Shown here in pieces: positions 9,002 through 27,370 of a stretch of DNA of 64,000 nt. A program made the translations under genes and the position numbers. The stretch comes from Deinococcus sp. YIM 77859. Lineage in GTDB: Bacteria; Deinococcota; Deinococci; Deinococcales; Deinococcaceae. Below the pieces are notes generated by a model. That model was given only the letters and a program-made list of their open reading frames with translations. It did not search any database and was not told the DNA's origin. Numbering within the stretch: the stretch's first letter is position 1; each line of letters starts with the position of its first letter. The stretch covers positions 1,999,501 to 2,063,500 of the forward strand of contig NZ_JQNI01000002.1 in NCBI RefSeq assembly GCF_000745175.1, written 5' to 3'.

Positions 9002-10048
9002 TCACCGCAGCCTCCAGGCCAGCCCCGCCGCGACAAGCAGGAACACCAGGTTGGGCAGCCAGGCGGCCAGTGCCGGAGCCAGCGCACCCACGCGCGCCAG
9101 TTGCGGCACACTCACCCACAGCACGTAAAAAGCCACCAAAAACACCACCACCGCGGCAAAGCCCGCGGCCCGGTTGCGGAGCCCCAGCCCCAGCGCCCCC
9201 GCGGCAAGCGCAAACACGACTGGCGTAAGGGGATCGGCTCCGCGCCGCACAAGCTCAAAGGTGTCCGCGCGGCGTTCCTCCGGAGTTCCCAGGCCAGCGG
9301 CCAGCCGCTCGCGCAGCCGCGGCGTGCTGACCTGTTCGGCGGGGCGCTGCGGGGGCCTCAGGGTATCGGTCTGCGAAAACACCAGGGGTGTGCTCACCAG
9401 GCGGGGGTCTTCGCCGGGGCGGGTCACCCAGGCATGGGTTACGGTCCAGGTGTGCTGCCGCGTGTCCCACAGCCCCGTTTGCGCGGTGATCGTCTCGCCG
9501 CCGCGCTCGATCAGCACGCCTTCGAGCTGGGCCACGTCACCGCCTGTGACATTCGTCACCCGGCCCGCATAGAAGAGCGCTCCGGGGGGCGCGAAGGTGT
9601 AGTTTTCCTGGCTGGGGGGCGGCGGCGTCTGGTTAAAGATGCGCCGCCAGGTTGGCTCCCAGCGCTCAAGCCCACTGGGCACGAGGTACCCGGCATTCAC
9701 AAAGGCCAGCACCCCGACCAGCGCGAAGGGCAGGGCCAGCGGCCACACCAGGCTGAGCGGCCGAACGCCCGCCGCCAGCACGGCCTTGACCTCGCTGTCT
9801 CCCTGCATTCGTCCAAAGGCGAGCAGCACCGCAAACGGTACCGCCAGCACCAGAGCGCGGTTAAGCACATTCGGTGCGAGTGCCCCAAAGACCGCGAGGG
9901 CCTCGGCAGGGGACGCGTGGTAGGTGAGCAGCGCGCCTGCCGTGGTGCTGAGGGCGTCCACGAGTTGCAGAATTAAAAAGAGCGCGAGGCCCGCCGCGTA
10001 CCAGCGCAGCACCTCGCGCAGCACGAAACGGGTCAGCGTCCAGGGCAC
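9002..10048 (-). CDS. LptF/LptG-family permease (first of pair)
   Basis: Paralogue of the next gene and first in the two-gene operon: N-terminal RFVLREVLRWYAAGLALFL helix, second helix, periplasmic region, and C-terminal helices. Two starts are possible. ATG at 10057 gives 351 aa, but a TAGAAT box at 10056-10061 overlaps that ATG and lies exactly 7 nt before the in-frame GTG at 10048. By the leaderless rule used throughout this window, GTG 10048 (348 aa) is favoured. No adjacent LptB ATPase is visible, so the ATPase must be encoded elsewhere. Confidence 0.85.
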   Translation of the reverse strand: MPWTLTRFVLREVLRWYAAGLALFLILQLVDALSTTAGALLTYHASPAEALAVFGALAPNVLNRALVLAVPFAVLLAFGRMQGDSEVKAVLAAGVRPLSLVWPLALPFALVGVLAFVNAGYLVPSGLERWEPTWRRIFNQTPPPPSQENYTFAPPGALFYAGRVTNVTGGDVAQLEGVLIERGGETITAQTGLWDTRQHTWTVTHAWVTRPGEDPRLVSTPLVFSQTDTLRPPQRPAEQVSTPRLRERLAAGLGTPEERRADTFELVRRGADPLTPVVFALAAGALGLGLRNRAAGFAAVVVFLVAFYVLWVSVPQLARVGALAPALAAWLPNLVFLLVAAGLAWRLR

Positions 10049-10109
10049 GCGCGGCATTCTAGCGGGGAGAAGTGAGGATTGCGCTGGAGGTGACCGGGGC
10101 CGCTTCGGC

Positions 10110-10802
<693 letters not shown>

Positions 10803-10808
10803 GCGAAT

Positions 10809-10814
10809 ATGATA
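10809..10814 (-). promoter_or_regulatory. -10 box of ddrC
   Basis: TATCAT on the minus strand, 6 nt before the ddrC ATG, indicates a leaderless message. The damage-response operator begins 8 bp further upstream, covering the -35 zone. Confidence 0.6.
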
Positions 10815-10821
10815 GCACTTT

Positions 10822-10838
10822 TTATGCTAATAACGTAA
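10822..10838. promoter_or_regulatory. Radiation/desiccation response motif (DdrO operator)
   Basis: TTATGCTAATAACGTAA is a 17-bp near-palindrome matching the known Deinococcus RDRM consensus TTATGTCATTGACATAA in both outer half-sites. It lies directly upstream of the ddrC -10 box. It is also inside the coding end of the upstream desaturase gene, whose last codons and stop (10827-10829) it spans. Confidence 0.85.
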
Positions 10839-12284
10839 AAACTCGGCGGCTGGAGCCATGGGCGGTTCCCCGCGCCACACTTCCCCCTCGCCCGGCACCT
10901 CGAAGCCGCCGAGGGGGTCATAGGGGAGACCAAGCAGGGTGCCCGCCCCGTTCCAGCCGCTCAGCAGCGAGAGGGGCACGCCTCCGCCGGGATGGACCGT
11001 GCCGCCCACCTGCACGAGGTTGCGGGCGGTCGGGAGCGTCCAGCCGGGGCGCAAGCTGCCTGTCAGCCCGTGGGGTGCGCGGCCATAGAGCGCTCCTGCC
11101 GCGCCGGTGCGGGCGTAGTCAGCGGGGGAGAGAGGCCGCCATTCCTGCACCTCCAGGGGGAAGCGGGCCTGGAGCTGGCCCAGCAGCCAGGCCCCGTATT
11201 CCCGCGGTGCGCTGGTCACGTCCGGAAGGGGCGGCGCGTTCACCAGCAGGAAAGCGCGGTCGCCGTCCAGATGCAGGTACAGGGTAGGGTCAGCGGGCAG
11301 GCGCCCGGCGCGGATGTCCCGCCACTCCCGCGCGTACTCGGCGGGCCAAAAGATGTGGTGGGCGCGGCCCTGGTTCGCGCGCAGGCGAAGTTGCAGCGCA
11401 AAACCGCTGATGCTGCGGGGACCCGGGTCCGGAGGCAGGCCCAGCCAGCGGCGGGTGAGGGCACGGTCAGCGGCGCTGACCCAGGCATCGGCGGCAAAGG
11501 CGCCGCGGTTCGTGTGGGCGCCCAGCACCCGGCCCCCGTGGGTGATCAGGTGCTGCACCTGCGTTCCGAACTCAAAGCGCACGCCCAACGCTTCGGCTTG
11601 CCCGCGCAGCCGCTCGGCGAGGGCGCCCAGCCCGCCTTCCAGATGCCACACCCCGTAGCCCAGTTCCACCCAGGCGACGTTGTGCAGCACCGCGGGCGCG
11701 CGGTAGGGGTCCGCTCCCAGATAGGTGGCGAAGCGCAGCCAGAAGGGGGTCAGGAAGGGACCGCTCTGCACGTACCGCGCGAGGCTGGCCCAGGGAGCTG
11801 CCCGCAGGCCCCGCGTCAGGGCGTAGCGGGCGAGCGGAGCGGGACCAGGCGGCGGGCGAAACAGGAAGGTGGGCGCAGCGTCCAGATACAGGCGCCGGGC
11901 AGCGGCGAGCAGGCGGGCGTAGTCACGGGCCTCCCGGCGGGAGAGCTGCGCGAGGGTGGAATCAAGGCTTCCGGCGACGTGGAGCGCTTCCGGGGCAAAG
12001 GTGCGGCCCCCCGGGTCGTGGTAGGTGGTGGTGGGCCGCGCGGCCTCCAGGGTGGGCAGGGGTAGCTGCACCCGCGTGTGCAGCGCTCGGAACACCTGTG
12101 GCAGGGTGACGACGGTCGGGCCGCTGGAAAAGTCGGTGTAGCCCAGCGCTGCCTTGCCTCCGGGCCGCTCCAGCTGATCGAGCACGGTCACGCGTGCTCC
12201 CGCTCGGGCCAGGCGCAGGGCGGCTGCCAGCCCCGCAAAGCCTGCGCCGATCACGGCGACGTGCTGCGGCGTGCGGCGGCTCAC
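10827..12284 (-). CDS. CrtI/CrtD-family carotenoid desaturase
   Basis: A 485-aa FAD-dependent oxidoreductase of the phytoene-desaturase family. The N-terminus has the dinucleotide-binding [19 protein letters not shown], followed by LERPGGKA and [13 protein letters not shown]; the C-terminus has the family signature [18 protein letters not shown]. The GPTV-T pattern and context favour a CrtD-like 3',4'-desaturase of the deinoxanthin route, but CrtI function cannot be excluded. The start is GTG 12284, 7 nt after TATCCT; the reading frame runs further upstream but overlaps the divergent MFS promoter. Its last codons contain the ddrC operator. Confidence 0.8.
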   Translation of the reverse strand: MSRRTPQHVAVIGAGFAGLAAALRLARAGARVTVLDQLERPGGKAALGYTDFSSGPTVVTLPQVFRALHTRVQLPLPTLEAARPTTTYHDPGGRTFAPEALHVAGSLDSTLAQLSRREARDYARLLAAARRLYLDAAPTFLFRPPPGPAPLARYALTRGLRAAPWASLARYVQSGPFLTPFWLRFATYLGADPYRAPAVLHNVAWVELGYGVWHLEGGLGALAERLRGQAEALGVRFEFGTQVQHLITHGGRVLGAHTNRGAFAADAWVSAADRALTRRWLGLPPDPGPRSISGFALQLRLRANQGRAHHIFWPAEYAREWRDIRAGRLPADPTLYLHLDGDRAFLLVNAPPLPDVTSAPREYGAWLLGQLQARFPLEVQEWRPLSPADYARTGAAGALYGRAPHGLTGSLRPGWTLPTARNLVQVGGTVHPGGGVPLSLLSGWNGAGTLLGLPYDPLGGFEVPGEGEVWRGEPPMAPAAEFLRY

Positions 12285-12291
12285 GTCGCCC

Positions 12292-12344
12292 AGGATAGTG
12301 CGCGGCGAACCCTTGTTCCAGGCGGACCGCCACTCGCCTACACT
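12292..12344. promoter_or_regulatory. Divergent leaderless promoters of desaturase and MFS genes
   Basis: TATCCT (12292-12297, minus strand) stands 7 nt before the desaturase GTG. TACACT (12339-12344, plus strand) stands 6 nt before the MFS GTG at 12351. The 66-bp intergenic region thus holds both start sites back to back. Confidence 0.6.
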
Positions 12345-12350
12345 CCGCAC

Positions 12351-14742
<2,392 letters not shown>

Positions 14743-14746
<4 letters not shown>

Positions 14747-15405
14747 GGCCGGTCCCCCGTGAGGCGAGCGAGCAGGCGGCCCGGCAGGTGGAGGCGCTCG
14801 GCGTCGCTGGTCCGGCCCCCGGTCACCCGCAGGTACCCGGCGAGGGGGCTGTGTGGATCGCTGGCCGAGAGTTCCGTATCCAGCACCGCGAGCTCCCGCG
14901 CCAGAGCTTCCCGCAGCCGGGTGGGCTCGGTCGCCCGTCCACAGCGCACATACGCTTCTGGAAACTGCCCGCCCCGGAGCACCACCCGCAGGGCGACCGG
15001 AATCAGGGGAACGTTCGCCCGCCGCGCGAGCCAGCCTGCCCCGGGGTGGAGCGCGTGCAGTGGCCCGGCAGGGAAGATGGCCCCCTCGGGAAAGACGACC
15101 ACCCACGCACCGGACCGCGCCGCACGCACGGCGGCCCGCAGCTCTGCCGCTCCCAGCGCCCCAACCCGCCGCAGGAAGGGGAAACGGGCCAGCTGCTGCC
15201 CCGTCATCAGCACCCGGAACTCGGCGCCCATCGTCCACGCGACCTCGCCCAGGACGTAGCCGTCCCACCAGGTGTGGTGGTTGGGGGCCAGCACCGCCCC
15301 GGCTGGCGGCAAAGGCCCGCGCAGCCACACGCCGCCCAGCCCACGGCGAACGCTGCGGCGGATGGTGGCGCGCAGCAGAGCCGCAGCGGGATCAGGGGCA
15401 CTCAC
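14743..15405 (-). CDS. PlsC-like acyltransferase in carotenoid operon
   Basis: A 220-aa lysophospholipid acyltransferase-family protein. It carries the catalytic HX4D motif in NHHTWWD near residue 42 and the substrate motif [11 protein letters not shown] near residue 118. The GTG start overlaps the cruF stop (GTGA) and the stop overlaps the glycosyltransferase ATG. The substrate could be glycerol-3-phosphate lipids, but sitting between a carotenoid hydratase and a glycosyltransferase it may instead acylate a carotenoid glycoside, as the acyltransferase of staphyloxanthin synthesis does. The second option is inference from context. Confidence 0.8.
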
Positions 15406-16398
15406 GCGCGCCTCCGTCGGGCGCGGGCCAGGACAAAGGCCGCCAGCATCGCCGCGAGCGTCACGGCTGCCTCACGGGCGCGGCCCAGCAGCAGCAGCCC
15501 ACCCGGCAGGAAGAACGTCTCCAGCGGGTACGCCACGGCGAAGCTGAGGCGGGAGGGGGCGGTCTCCTCCAGGAGAACGGGACGGGCTGCGCCCCGCGCC
15601 CCCACCCCGAACATTTCCGGCGCGACGCGCGCGTAGGCCCAGCTCAGGCCCGTTCCCACCGCCCACCACCCCAGGAAGTTGGGCCAGGGTGCTCCTGCCC
15701 ACACGGGCGCGGGATCCTGCCAGCGCCAGTAGCCTTCGGCGGTCATCAGGGGTTCCAGGCCCACGTCCCAGGCCACCAGCAGCAGGCCCGCCAGCCACGC
15801 CCGCCCCCCGCGAGCAGCGCCGCGGCCAGCGTCAGGGCGAACCACCCCAGCGGTACGATCAGCGGCACGCCCAACAGGGTCGGCGCGGGCGAGGTCGCGT
15901 AGGAGTACGCCCCGAACGGGAAGCCTGTCCGGCTCCCCAGCAGCTCCACGCCCAGGCCTGCGAAAAAGGACAGAGCGGCCAGCCGCAGCGCTTGGCGTGC
16001 CCCCGCTTGTTCCCAGGCGTAGGCAAGCGCCGCGAGAAAGAGCGCTCCGGTGCTCAGCAGGGCAAGCGCCGGAAAGGCGTCCGGCCAGAGGGGCACCGGG
16101 ATTTTGAGCGCTGCGTACAGCGCCGTGAGCCACAGCCAGGGGCGCATCTGCCCCATGAGGGCCAGGCCCCGGGCCCGTAGCGCCCCGCGGAAGTCGCCCC
16201 CCAGCGTGTCCCCCGCTAGGGCCAGGACCAGGGAGAGTGGCAACCCCAGCGCGATCAGGAGCCAGCCGCCCGCGCTCCCCTGGCGCACCAGCCCGGCCCC
16301 CAGGAATGCGGCGCCAAGGGCGATCAGCGCGGAGCGCCGGGAACGCAGAGCAAAGGACGCAGAAAAACCGGCGCCCCGGGGCTCCTGGTTCTTGGGCC

Positions 16399-16402
<4 letters not shown>
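15402..16402 (-). pseudogene. cruF: CruF carotenoid 1',2'-hydratase, frameshifted
   Basis: A multi-helix membrane protein of the CruF/DUF422 family, which hydrates the psi end of gamma-carotene-type intermediates in deinoxanthin synthesis. The N-terminal part (GTG 16402, overlapping the crtO stop) runs in one frame through [10 protein letters not shown] and [14 protein letters not shown]. The C-terminal part continues in the -1 frame from [20 protein letters not shown] to the stop at 15402. The break falls at a G6 run (C run 15804-15809 on the plus strand); one extra G restores a continuous ~333-aa protein. Either a real 1-bp deletion, slippage, or a sequencing error. Confidence 0.8.
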
Positions 16403-17934
<1,532 letters not shown>

Positions 17935-17998
17935 CCTCGGTGCATCCTGCCACGCCGGGTGGGGGGGAACGGTCAGGAATCCGCCAGAGCTCACCGGC

Positions 17999-18004
17999 TA
18001 CCCT
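17999..18004 (+). promoter_or_regulatory. -10 box of small membrane protein gene
   Basis: TACCCT 6 nt before ATG 18011, indicating a leaderless message and confirming that this very short gene is expressed as its own unit. Confidence 0.55.
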
Positions 18005-18010
18005 GGGCAC

Positions 18011-18199
18011 ATGTTCGGTCGCCGCGTTCCTCCCCGCGTCATCCTGGTGCTCAGCCTCGTGCTTGCCGTGCTGTGTGCCGTTCCTGCCTTTCGGTACGGC
18101 CAGGCCGGAAACTGGCTTGCAGCCCTGCTGTGGGGTGCGGTGGCCGTCTGGTTTGCGGTGGACGCGATACGGGCGTACGGGTGGACGCGGGGGCGCTGA
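18011..18199 (+). CDS. Small two-helix membrane protein
   Basis: A 62-aa protein with a basic N-terminus (MFGRRVPPR), two hydrophobic helices (residues ~10-26 and ~33-52) separated by a short polar turn, and a basic C-terminus. No family recognised. It is transcribed divergently from crtO and has its own TACCCT box 6 nt before the ATG, which is the main reason to accept it. The 3' end converges on the next gene with an 11-bp gap. Confidence 0.65.
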   Translation: MFGRRVPPRVILVLSLVLAVLCAVPAFRYGQAGNWLAALLWGAVAVWFAVDAIRAYGWTRGR

Positions 18200-18210
18200 A
18201 GGGGCCTGCG

Positions 18211-18864
18211 TCAGGGCCGGACGTTGACCGTCAGGGTGCCCGTGGCCGCAAAGGTGCGGCCCTCCCGCTCCTGTACCCCCTGCACCGCCACGGTGTAGGC
18301 ATTGAGCGGCGTGCCGGGAGCCACCGTCACCCGCAGCGGCACCGCCTGACCCGCCGGAGCGCTGGGCTGCGGCAAGGACACCCGGATTCCCGGCACCCCA
18401 CTCTCTGCCCGCAGGGCAAAGGTTCCCGGATTTGACTGCGGCGTATACCCGCCCACCCGTACCGTGAGGTCGAGCGAGCCTCCCACGGGAATCTCCACCT
18501 CGCTCACCGAGCGCCCGCCCGCGGGAGCGATCACCACGTAGCCGCCCGCACAGCCGGTTGCGCGCAGCACCCCGATCTCCCGCACGCCCACGGCGAGCGC
18601 CGGAAGAAAGGACGCGACCACCAGCCCTAGGCCCAGGGCGGCGACCCGGGGCCGGCCCCAGTTCGTCGTGGTGAGGGCCAGCCCCCCCGGCCCCAGCAGC
18701 AGCGGCGTGAGCAGGGCCAGCGTGGTGCGCCCCCGACAGGGATCGGTGAGCAGCGCCGTGCCCAGCGCCCGCACCAGCACAACAAGCAGCGCGCCCGCAC
18801 CCCAGCCCAGCAGAAAGAGCAGCAGCAGCGAAGGGCGGCGGGCAGCGGAGCCGGGTGCGGTCAT
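18211..18864 (-). CDS. Membrane protein of unknown function
   Basis: A 217-aa protein with about three hydrophobic segments in the first 115 residues ([56 protein letters not shown]) followed by a ~100-residue Ser/Pro/Val-rich, beta-like C-terminal domain that is probably extracytoplasmic. Two Cys (one near TDPCRG, one near ATGCAGG) could pair. The ATG is placed by TAGCCT at 18871-18876, 6 nt upstream. I do not recognise a family. Confidence 0.65.
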   Translation of the reverse strand: MTAPGSAARRPSLLLLFLLGWGAGALLVVLVRALGTALLTDPCRGRTTLALLTPLLLGPGGLALTTTNWGRPRVAALGLGLVVASFLPALAVGVREIGVLRATGCAGGYVVIAPAGGRSVSEVEIPVGGSLDLTVRVGGYTPQSNPGTFALRAESGVPGIRVSLPQPSAPAGQAVPLRVTVAPGTPLNAYTVAVQGVQEREGRTFAATGTLTVNVRP

Positions 18865-18907
18865 GGGCGCAGGCTAGCGCAGCCGGGGCAGGACAAAACG
18901 GGCGCCC

Positions 18908-19312
18908 TCAGCCTGCCGCCTCCCCCTGCGCCGCGCACTCTGGGCAGATCCCCATGAATTCTAGGCGCACGTCGGTGACCTGAAAGCCGGGAGGCAGGGC
19001 CGCCGCCGGAAGGGTGGGCAGCATCCCGGCCTCCACGTCAAAAATGGCCCCGCAGCTCCGGCAGACCGCGTGGTGATGATCCTCGCCCGCCCGTTTGTAG
19101 TCGTAGCGGGTGGCCTGACCGGCCCGCTCGATGGTCACCACCACGCCGTCACGTACAAGCGCGTCCAGCGTGCGGTACACCGTCCCCAGGCTCACGCTGG
19201 GCAGCAGCTCACGCACCCGGCTATGAATCCACGCCGCATCCGGATGCTCGCGCGACTCGCGAAGCACCTCGATCACGGCCTGCCGCTGCCGCGTTTGCCG
19301 CACCATCGTCAT
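18908..19312 (-). CDS. Fur-family metal/peroxide regulator
   Basis: A 134-aa Fur/PerR/Zur-type repressor. The N-terminal winged helix (TRQRQAVIEVLRES through SLGTVYRTLDALVRDGVV) is followed by the metal-binding HHHAVCRSCGAIFDVE and a C-terminal CPEC, giving a structural Cys4 zinc site. Which metal it senses cannot be read directly; Deinococcus Fur homologues can be manganese-responsive. ATG 19312 is 6 nt after TATCTT; a second ATG two codons later is also possible. The gene is divergent from birA across a 138-bp intergenic region. Confidence 0.88.
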   Translation of the reverse strand: MTMVRQTRQRQAVIEVLRESREHPDAAWIHSRVRELLPSVSLGTVYRTLDALVRDGVVVTIERAGQATRYDYKRAGEDHHHAVCRSCGAIFDVEAGMLPTLPAAALPPGFQVTDVRLEFMGICPECAAQGEAAG

Positions 19313-19413
19313 GGCATGAAGATAGCAAACGCGCGGATGGGCGGCTGACGTGGGGCTTACGGTTGGGCTGGGGAAAGGGCGCCGCTTGCCGCCTGGCCTT
19401 TGGACCCAGTTCA

Positions 19414-19450
19414 TTGCATTCGTTCAGCAAATCCACTACAACTACTGAAC

Positions 19451-19451
<1 letters not shown>
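19414..19451 (+). promoter_or_regulatory. birA promoter with overlapping inverted repeat
   Basis: TTGCAT (19414-19419) and TACAAC (19437-19442) are spaced by 17 bp and end 8 nt before GTG 19451. A perfect 7-bp inverted repeat, CGTTCAG (19421-19427) and CTGAACG (19445-19451), brackets the -10 box. Its position over the start site suits a repressor; the encoded BirA has a helix-turn-helix domain and is the natural candidate. Confidence 0.5.
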
Positions 19452-20964
<1,513 letters not shown>

Positions 20965-20977
20965 GGAGCGGTCAAGC

Positions 20978-21012
20978 CATCCCCCACCTTCACTCGGGTG
21001 GGGGATGTTTGT
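20978..21012 (+). terminator. Terminator after birA-bioY
   Basis: An 11-bp perfect stem (CATCCCCCACC with GGTGGGGGATG), 8-nt loop, then TTTGTT. It directly follows bioY. Confidence 0.85.
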
Positions 21013-21147
21013 TCGGGCGGGTTGTGCGGTGCGCTCCCGTGCGGAGGCCCCATCCGAAGCGTGCGCCCAGTGTGCGCCGCCAGCGGGGGCGGGGGCATCC
21101 GCCGAAAGGTGGAGGCGGGGGGTAGGGGAAATGGCGGGGGTCAGAGG

Positions 21148-21552
21148 TCAGGGTTGCCACCAGTCCTCTACAGGTAAAGCGGGCACACGTGTGAATTCAG
21201 CGGTGTTGTGGGTGACGAGTGTCAGGTGGCGGGCGAGGGCGACACCGGCGAGTTGCAGGTCAAATGGTCCCATCGGCTTGCCCAGGCCTGCCAGGTGTGC
21301 GCGCAGACGGGCCGTATGTACCGCGTCCCGGGAATCATAGGGCAGCACATGAACGTCACCGAGCAGCGCCGCCCAGACCTCACCGAATTTCTCGCGGGCG
21401 GCGGGCTTGCGTTCGAAGCCGTACTCGACTTCCATGACGCTGACGGTGCTGATGGCCAGCGACGCGGGCGAAGTCCTCTGAAAGCGCGCGACGACCTGGG
21501 GTTGCCGTTTGAAGAAGTCACTGACGGTGTTGGTATCCAGCAGGTAACGCAT
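21148..21552 (-). CDS. vapC: VapC-type PIN-domain toxin
   Basis: A 134-aa PIN-domain ribonuclease. The acidic active-site residues are visible: LLDTNTVSDF (first Asp), MEVEYG (Glu) and GPFDLQLAGVA (Asp), then THNTAEFTRV near the C-terminus. These toxins cleave tRNA or rRNA when not held by their antitoxin. Its ATG overlaps the antitoxin stop by 1 nt (TGATG). No mobile element or att repeat flanks it. The 135-bp gap to the bioY terminator on its 3' side holds G-rich sequence but no gene I can support. Confidence 0.9.
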   Translation of the reverse strand: MRYLLDTNTVSDFFKRQPQVVARFQRTSPASLAISTVSVMEVEYGFERKPAAREKFGEVWAALLGDVHVLPYDSRDAVHTARLRAHLAGLGKPMGPFDLQLAGVALARHLTLVTHNTAEFTRVPALPVEDWWQP

Positions 21553-21803
21553 CAGAACAGGTCACGCTCTGGCGCGGGCAGTACATCGCTGCGGTCAAGC
21601 TCGAAGGCGTCGGGATCATACCCGCCCTCTCGCATAAACCGCTGTACATCACCGCTCCACTCGCCGCGTTCCCCATAGTCCAGCGGCACGAGTTTGACCG
21701 CAGGTTTCCCGTTCCGGGCAATGACGACGATCTCACCACCTTCAACAGCGTCCACCAGCTTGCTGAACTGATTCTTGGCGTCATACAGGTTGATCGTCCG
21801 CAT
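21552..21803 (-). CDS. vapB: VapB-type antitoxin (Phd/YefM-like)
   Basis: An 83-aa antitoxin. The N-terminal half (MRTINLYDAKNQFSKLVDAVEGGEIVVIARNGKPAVKLVPL) is the standard Phd/YefM DNA-binding fold and the C-terminal half is the flexible toxin-binding tail. It begins after an AAGGAG-type ribosome site, unlike the many leaderless genes around it. It is first in the vapBC operon, and a palindrome at 21832-21848 in its promoter region is the likely autoregulatory site. Confidence 0.9.
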   Translation of the reverse strand: MRTINLYDAKNQFSKLVDAVEGGEIVVIARNGKPAVKLVPLDYGERGEWSGDVQRFMREGGYDPDAFELDRSDVLPAPERDLF

Positions 21804-21831
21804 GGCCGACTCCTTCTGGCCTGGCTTGGCC

Positions 21832-21848
21832 TATCCAGAGCAAGGATA
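21832..21848. promoter_or_regulatory. Palindrome upstream of vapBC
   Basis: TATCC-N7-GGATA lies 29-45 bp before the vapB start and includes a TATCCT-like -10 on the minus strand. VapBC complexes commonly bind such repeats to repress their own operon. The arms are short (5 bp). Confidence 0.4.
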
Positions 21849-21905
21849 ACATGGCTTGCTTGTCGGTGGCCGAAGCGGACACCGCGATTTCTCCACGCTC
21901 CAACA

Positions 21906-21938
21906 GGAAACGCCCCCACCTCTTCCCGGGCGGGGGCG
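21906..21938 (-). terminator. Terminator after recA
   Basis: On the minus strand a 7-bp GC stem (CGCCCCC with GGGGGCG) is followed by TTTCC, 30 bp past the recA stop. Confidence 0.65.
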
Positions 21939-21967
21939 CTCTCTGTTTTCCTGCTTTCTCTACAGCC

Positions 21968-23037
<1,070 letters not shown>

Positions 23038-23041
<4 letters not shown>

Positions 23042-23678
23042 GATGTCTCCTCTGGAGGGTAAGTGGCGGGTGGAGGATCTCCCCGGAAGCGGAAGGTGCT
23101 GAGGGTGTCGTAGATGGGGCCGGTCTTACGGAGGGTGCTGCGAATCAGGGCAGCGTGACCTGCCCGCCAGCCCAGGTCAAAGGTGAGGGGAGAGAGACGG
23201 GGCGCGGGGCCTTTTTTGCGCGCGAGGGTGACGTGGGCCTTGAAGGGGAGGTCATCCGTGTCCAGGCCCAGGGCGTGAATGCCCGCGCGCAGGCCACCCG
23301 CCAGCTCGCTCAGGCCCTGGGCCTCCGCCTTCACGAACCAGACGCGCGGGCTTCCCTCGTTTGGAAAGTAGCCGGTTCCGCGCAGCCGGACCTGTAGGGG
23401 CGGCACGTCCTGGGTCAGGGCCGCGCCCAGCCGCTTGAGGTCGTCGACCCGTTCGGGCGGCACGGCTGGCAGGTAGGCGAGGGTGATGTGAAGCTGATCT
23501 GGGCGCACGGGACGCCAGTTGCCGCGCAGGTTGCGCTGAGCAGCCGCCAGGGCCGTCGCCACATCACTCGGAACCTTGAGCGCGTAGAAGAGGCGAAGGG
23601 TCCGGGGTGAGCGGTCACCGGTGGCGAGCGCCTCGCGCAGGTCCTGAGGCGACTGGACGGCTGGCTTTCTGCTGCTGG

Positions 23679-23682
<4 letters not shown>
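23038..23682 (-). CDS. thpR: RNA 2',3'-cyclic phosphodiesterase ThpR (LigT family)
   Basis: A 214-aa 2H phosphoesterase with the two catalytic HxT motifs, HITLAYL near residue 65 and HVTLARK near residue 150. Such enzymes open 2',3'-cyclic phosphate RNA ends and can act as 2'-5' RNA ligases. There is an N-terminal extension of about 25 residues before the core. It overlaps cinA and recA by 4 nt at each side. The cinA-ligT-recA order is conserved in Deinococcus and ties RNA end processing to the recA operon. Confidence 0.93.
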
Positions 23683-24899
<1,217 letters not shown>

Positions 24900-24911
24900 A
24901 ACAACCTCGCT

Positions 24912-24947
<36 letters not shown>

Positions 24948-25035
24948 CAGAGGGGGGAGAGCATGCCCGAAGTGTACGGGGGGAAAGGGGGGGAATCGCC
25001 GTGCCTGCCTCACCGCGTGTGCTCGGTGCCGCCGG

Positions 25036-25041
25036 TAGACT
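25036..25041 (+). promoter_or_regulatory. -10 box upstream of the dnaX leader ORF
   Basis: TAGACT is exactly 6 nt before GTG 25048, predicting a transcript that begins at that codon and carries a 110-nt region before dnaX. Confidence 0.55.
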
Positions 25042-25047
25042 GGGGGG

Positions 25048-25157
25048 GTGAAGAGGTTAGGGGTCAGGGGTCAGGGATCAGGGGTGAGTAGACCCGTCGC
25101 CGCTCTTGTTCTGCGCACCGCTGCCCGCGTCCGACGCACCGCGCCGGAGGCACGCCC

Positions 25158-25161
<4 letters not shown>
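25048..25161 (+). CDS. Leaderless upstream ORF coupled to dnaX
   Basis: A 37-codon ORF starting at GTG, 6 nt after a TAGACT box, reading without stops to a TGA that overlaps the dnaX ATG (ATGA). The peptide is Arg/Val/Ala-rich with about 9 Arg and one Lys and has no recognisable domain. The layout suggests that ribosomes initiate leaderlessly here and reinitiate at dnaX, which lacks a strong ribosome site. It is too short for most gene finders. Alternatively it is simply an untranslated leader open in this frame by chance. Confidence 0.45.
25060..25084 (+). other. G-quadruplex motif in the dnaX leader
   Basis: GGGG-TCA-GGGG-TCA-GGG-ATCA-GGGG on the coding strand: four G runs with loops of 3-4 nt, a canonical G4-forming pattern built from a tandem repeat of about 7 bp. 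It would be present in both the non-template DNA strand and the mRNA leader. Confidence 0.7.
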
Positions 25162-27299
<2,138 letters not shown>

Positions 27300-27370
27300 G
27301 TTCCGCCACTCCCCTCAGGGCGGGGCTTCACCTCTTCGCCGCACCCCTGCGCTACCCTGCCCCTAGCACC

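Noticed and set aside
8149..9976. Plus-strand frames of 359 and 543 codons opposite the two LptF/LptG genes
   Set aside because: Composition is shadow-like (His/Gln/Arg-rich) and the opposite strand encodes clear membrane proteins with family motifs.
19400..19450. Longer BirA starting at TTG 19400
   Set aside because: The added residues lie across the -35, -10 and inverted repeat, and GTG 19451 gives the normal winged-helix N-terminus.
21148..21848. vapBC as part of a mobile island
   Set aside because: No integrase, transposase, tRNA or flanking repeat is nearby, and the gene order around recA is ordinary.
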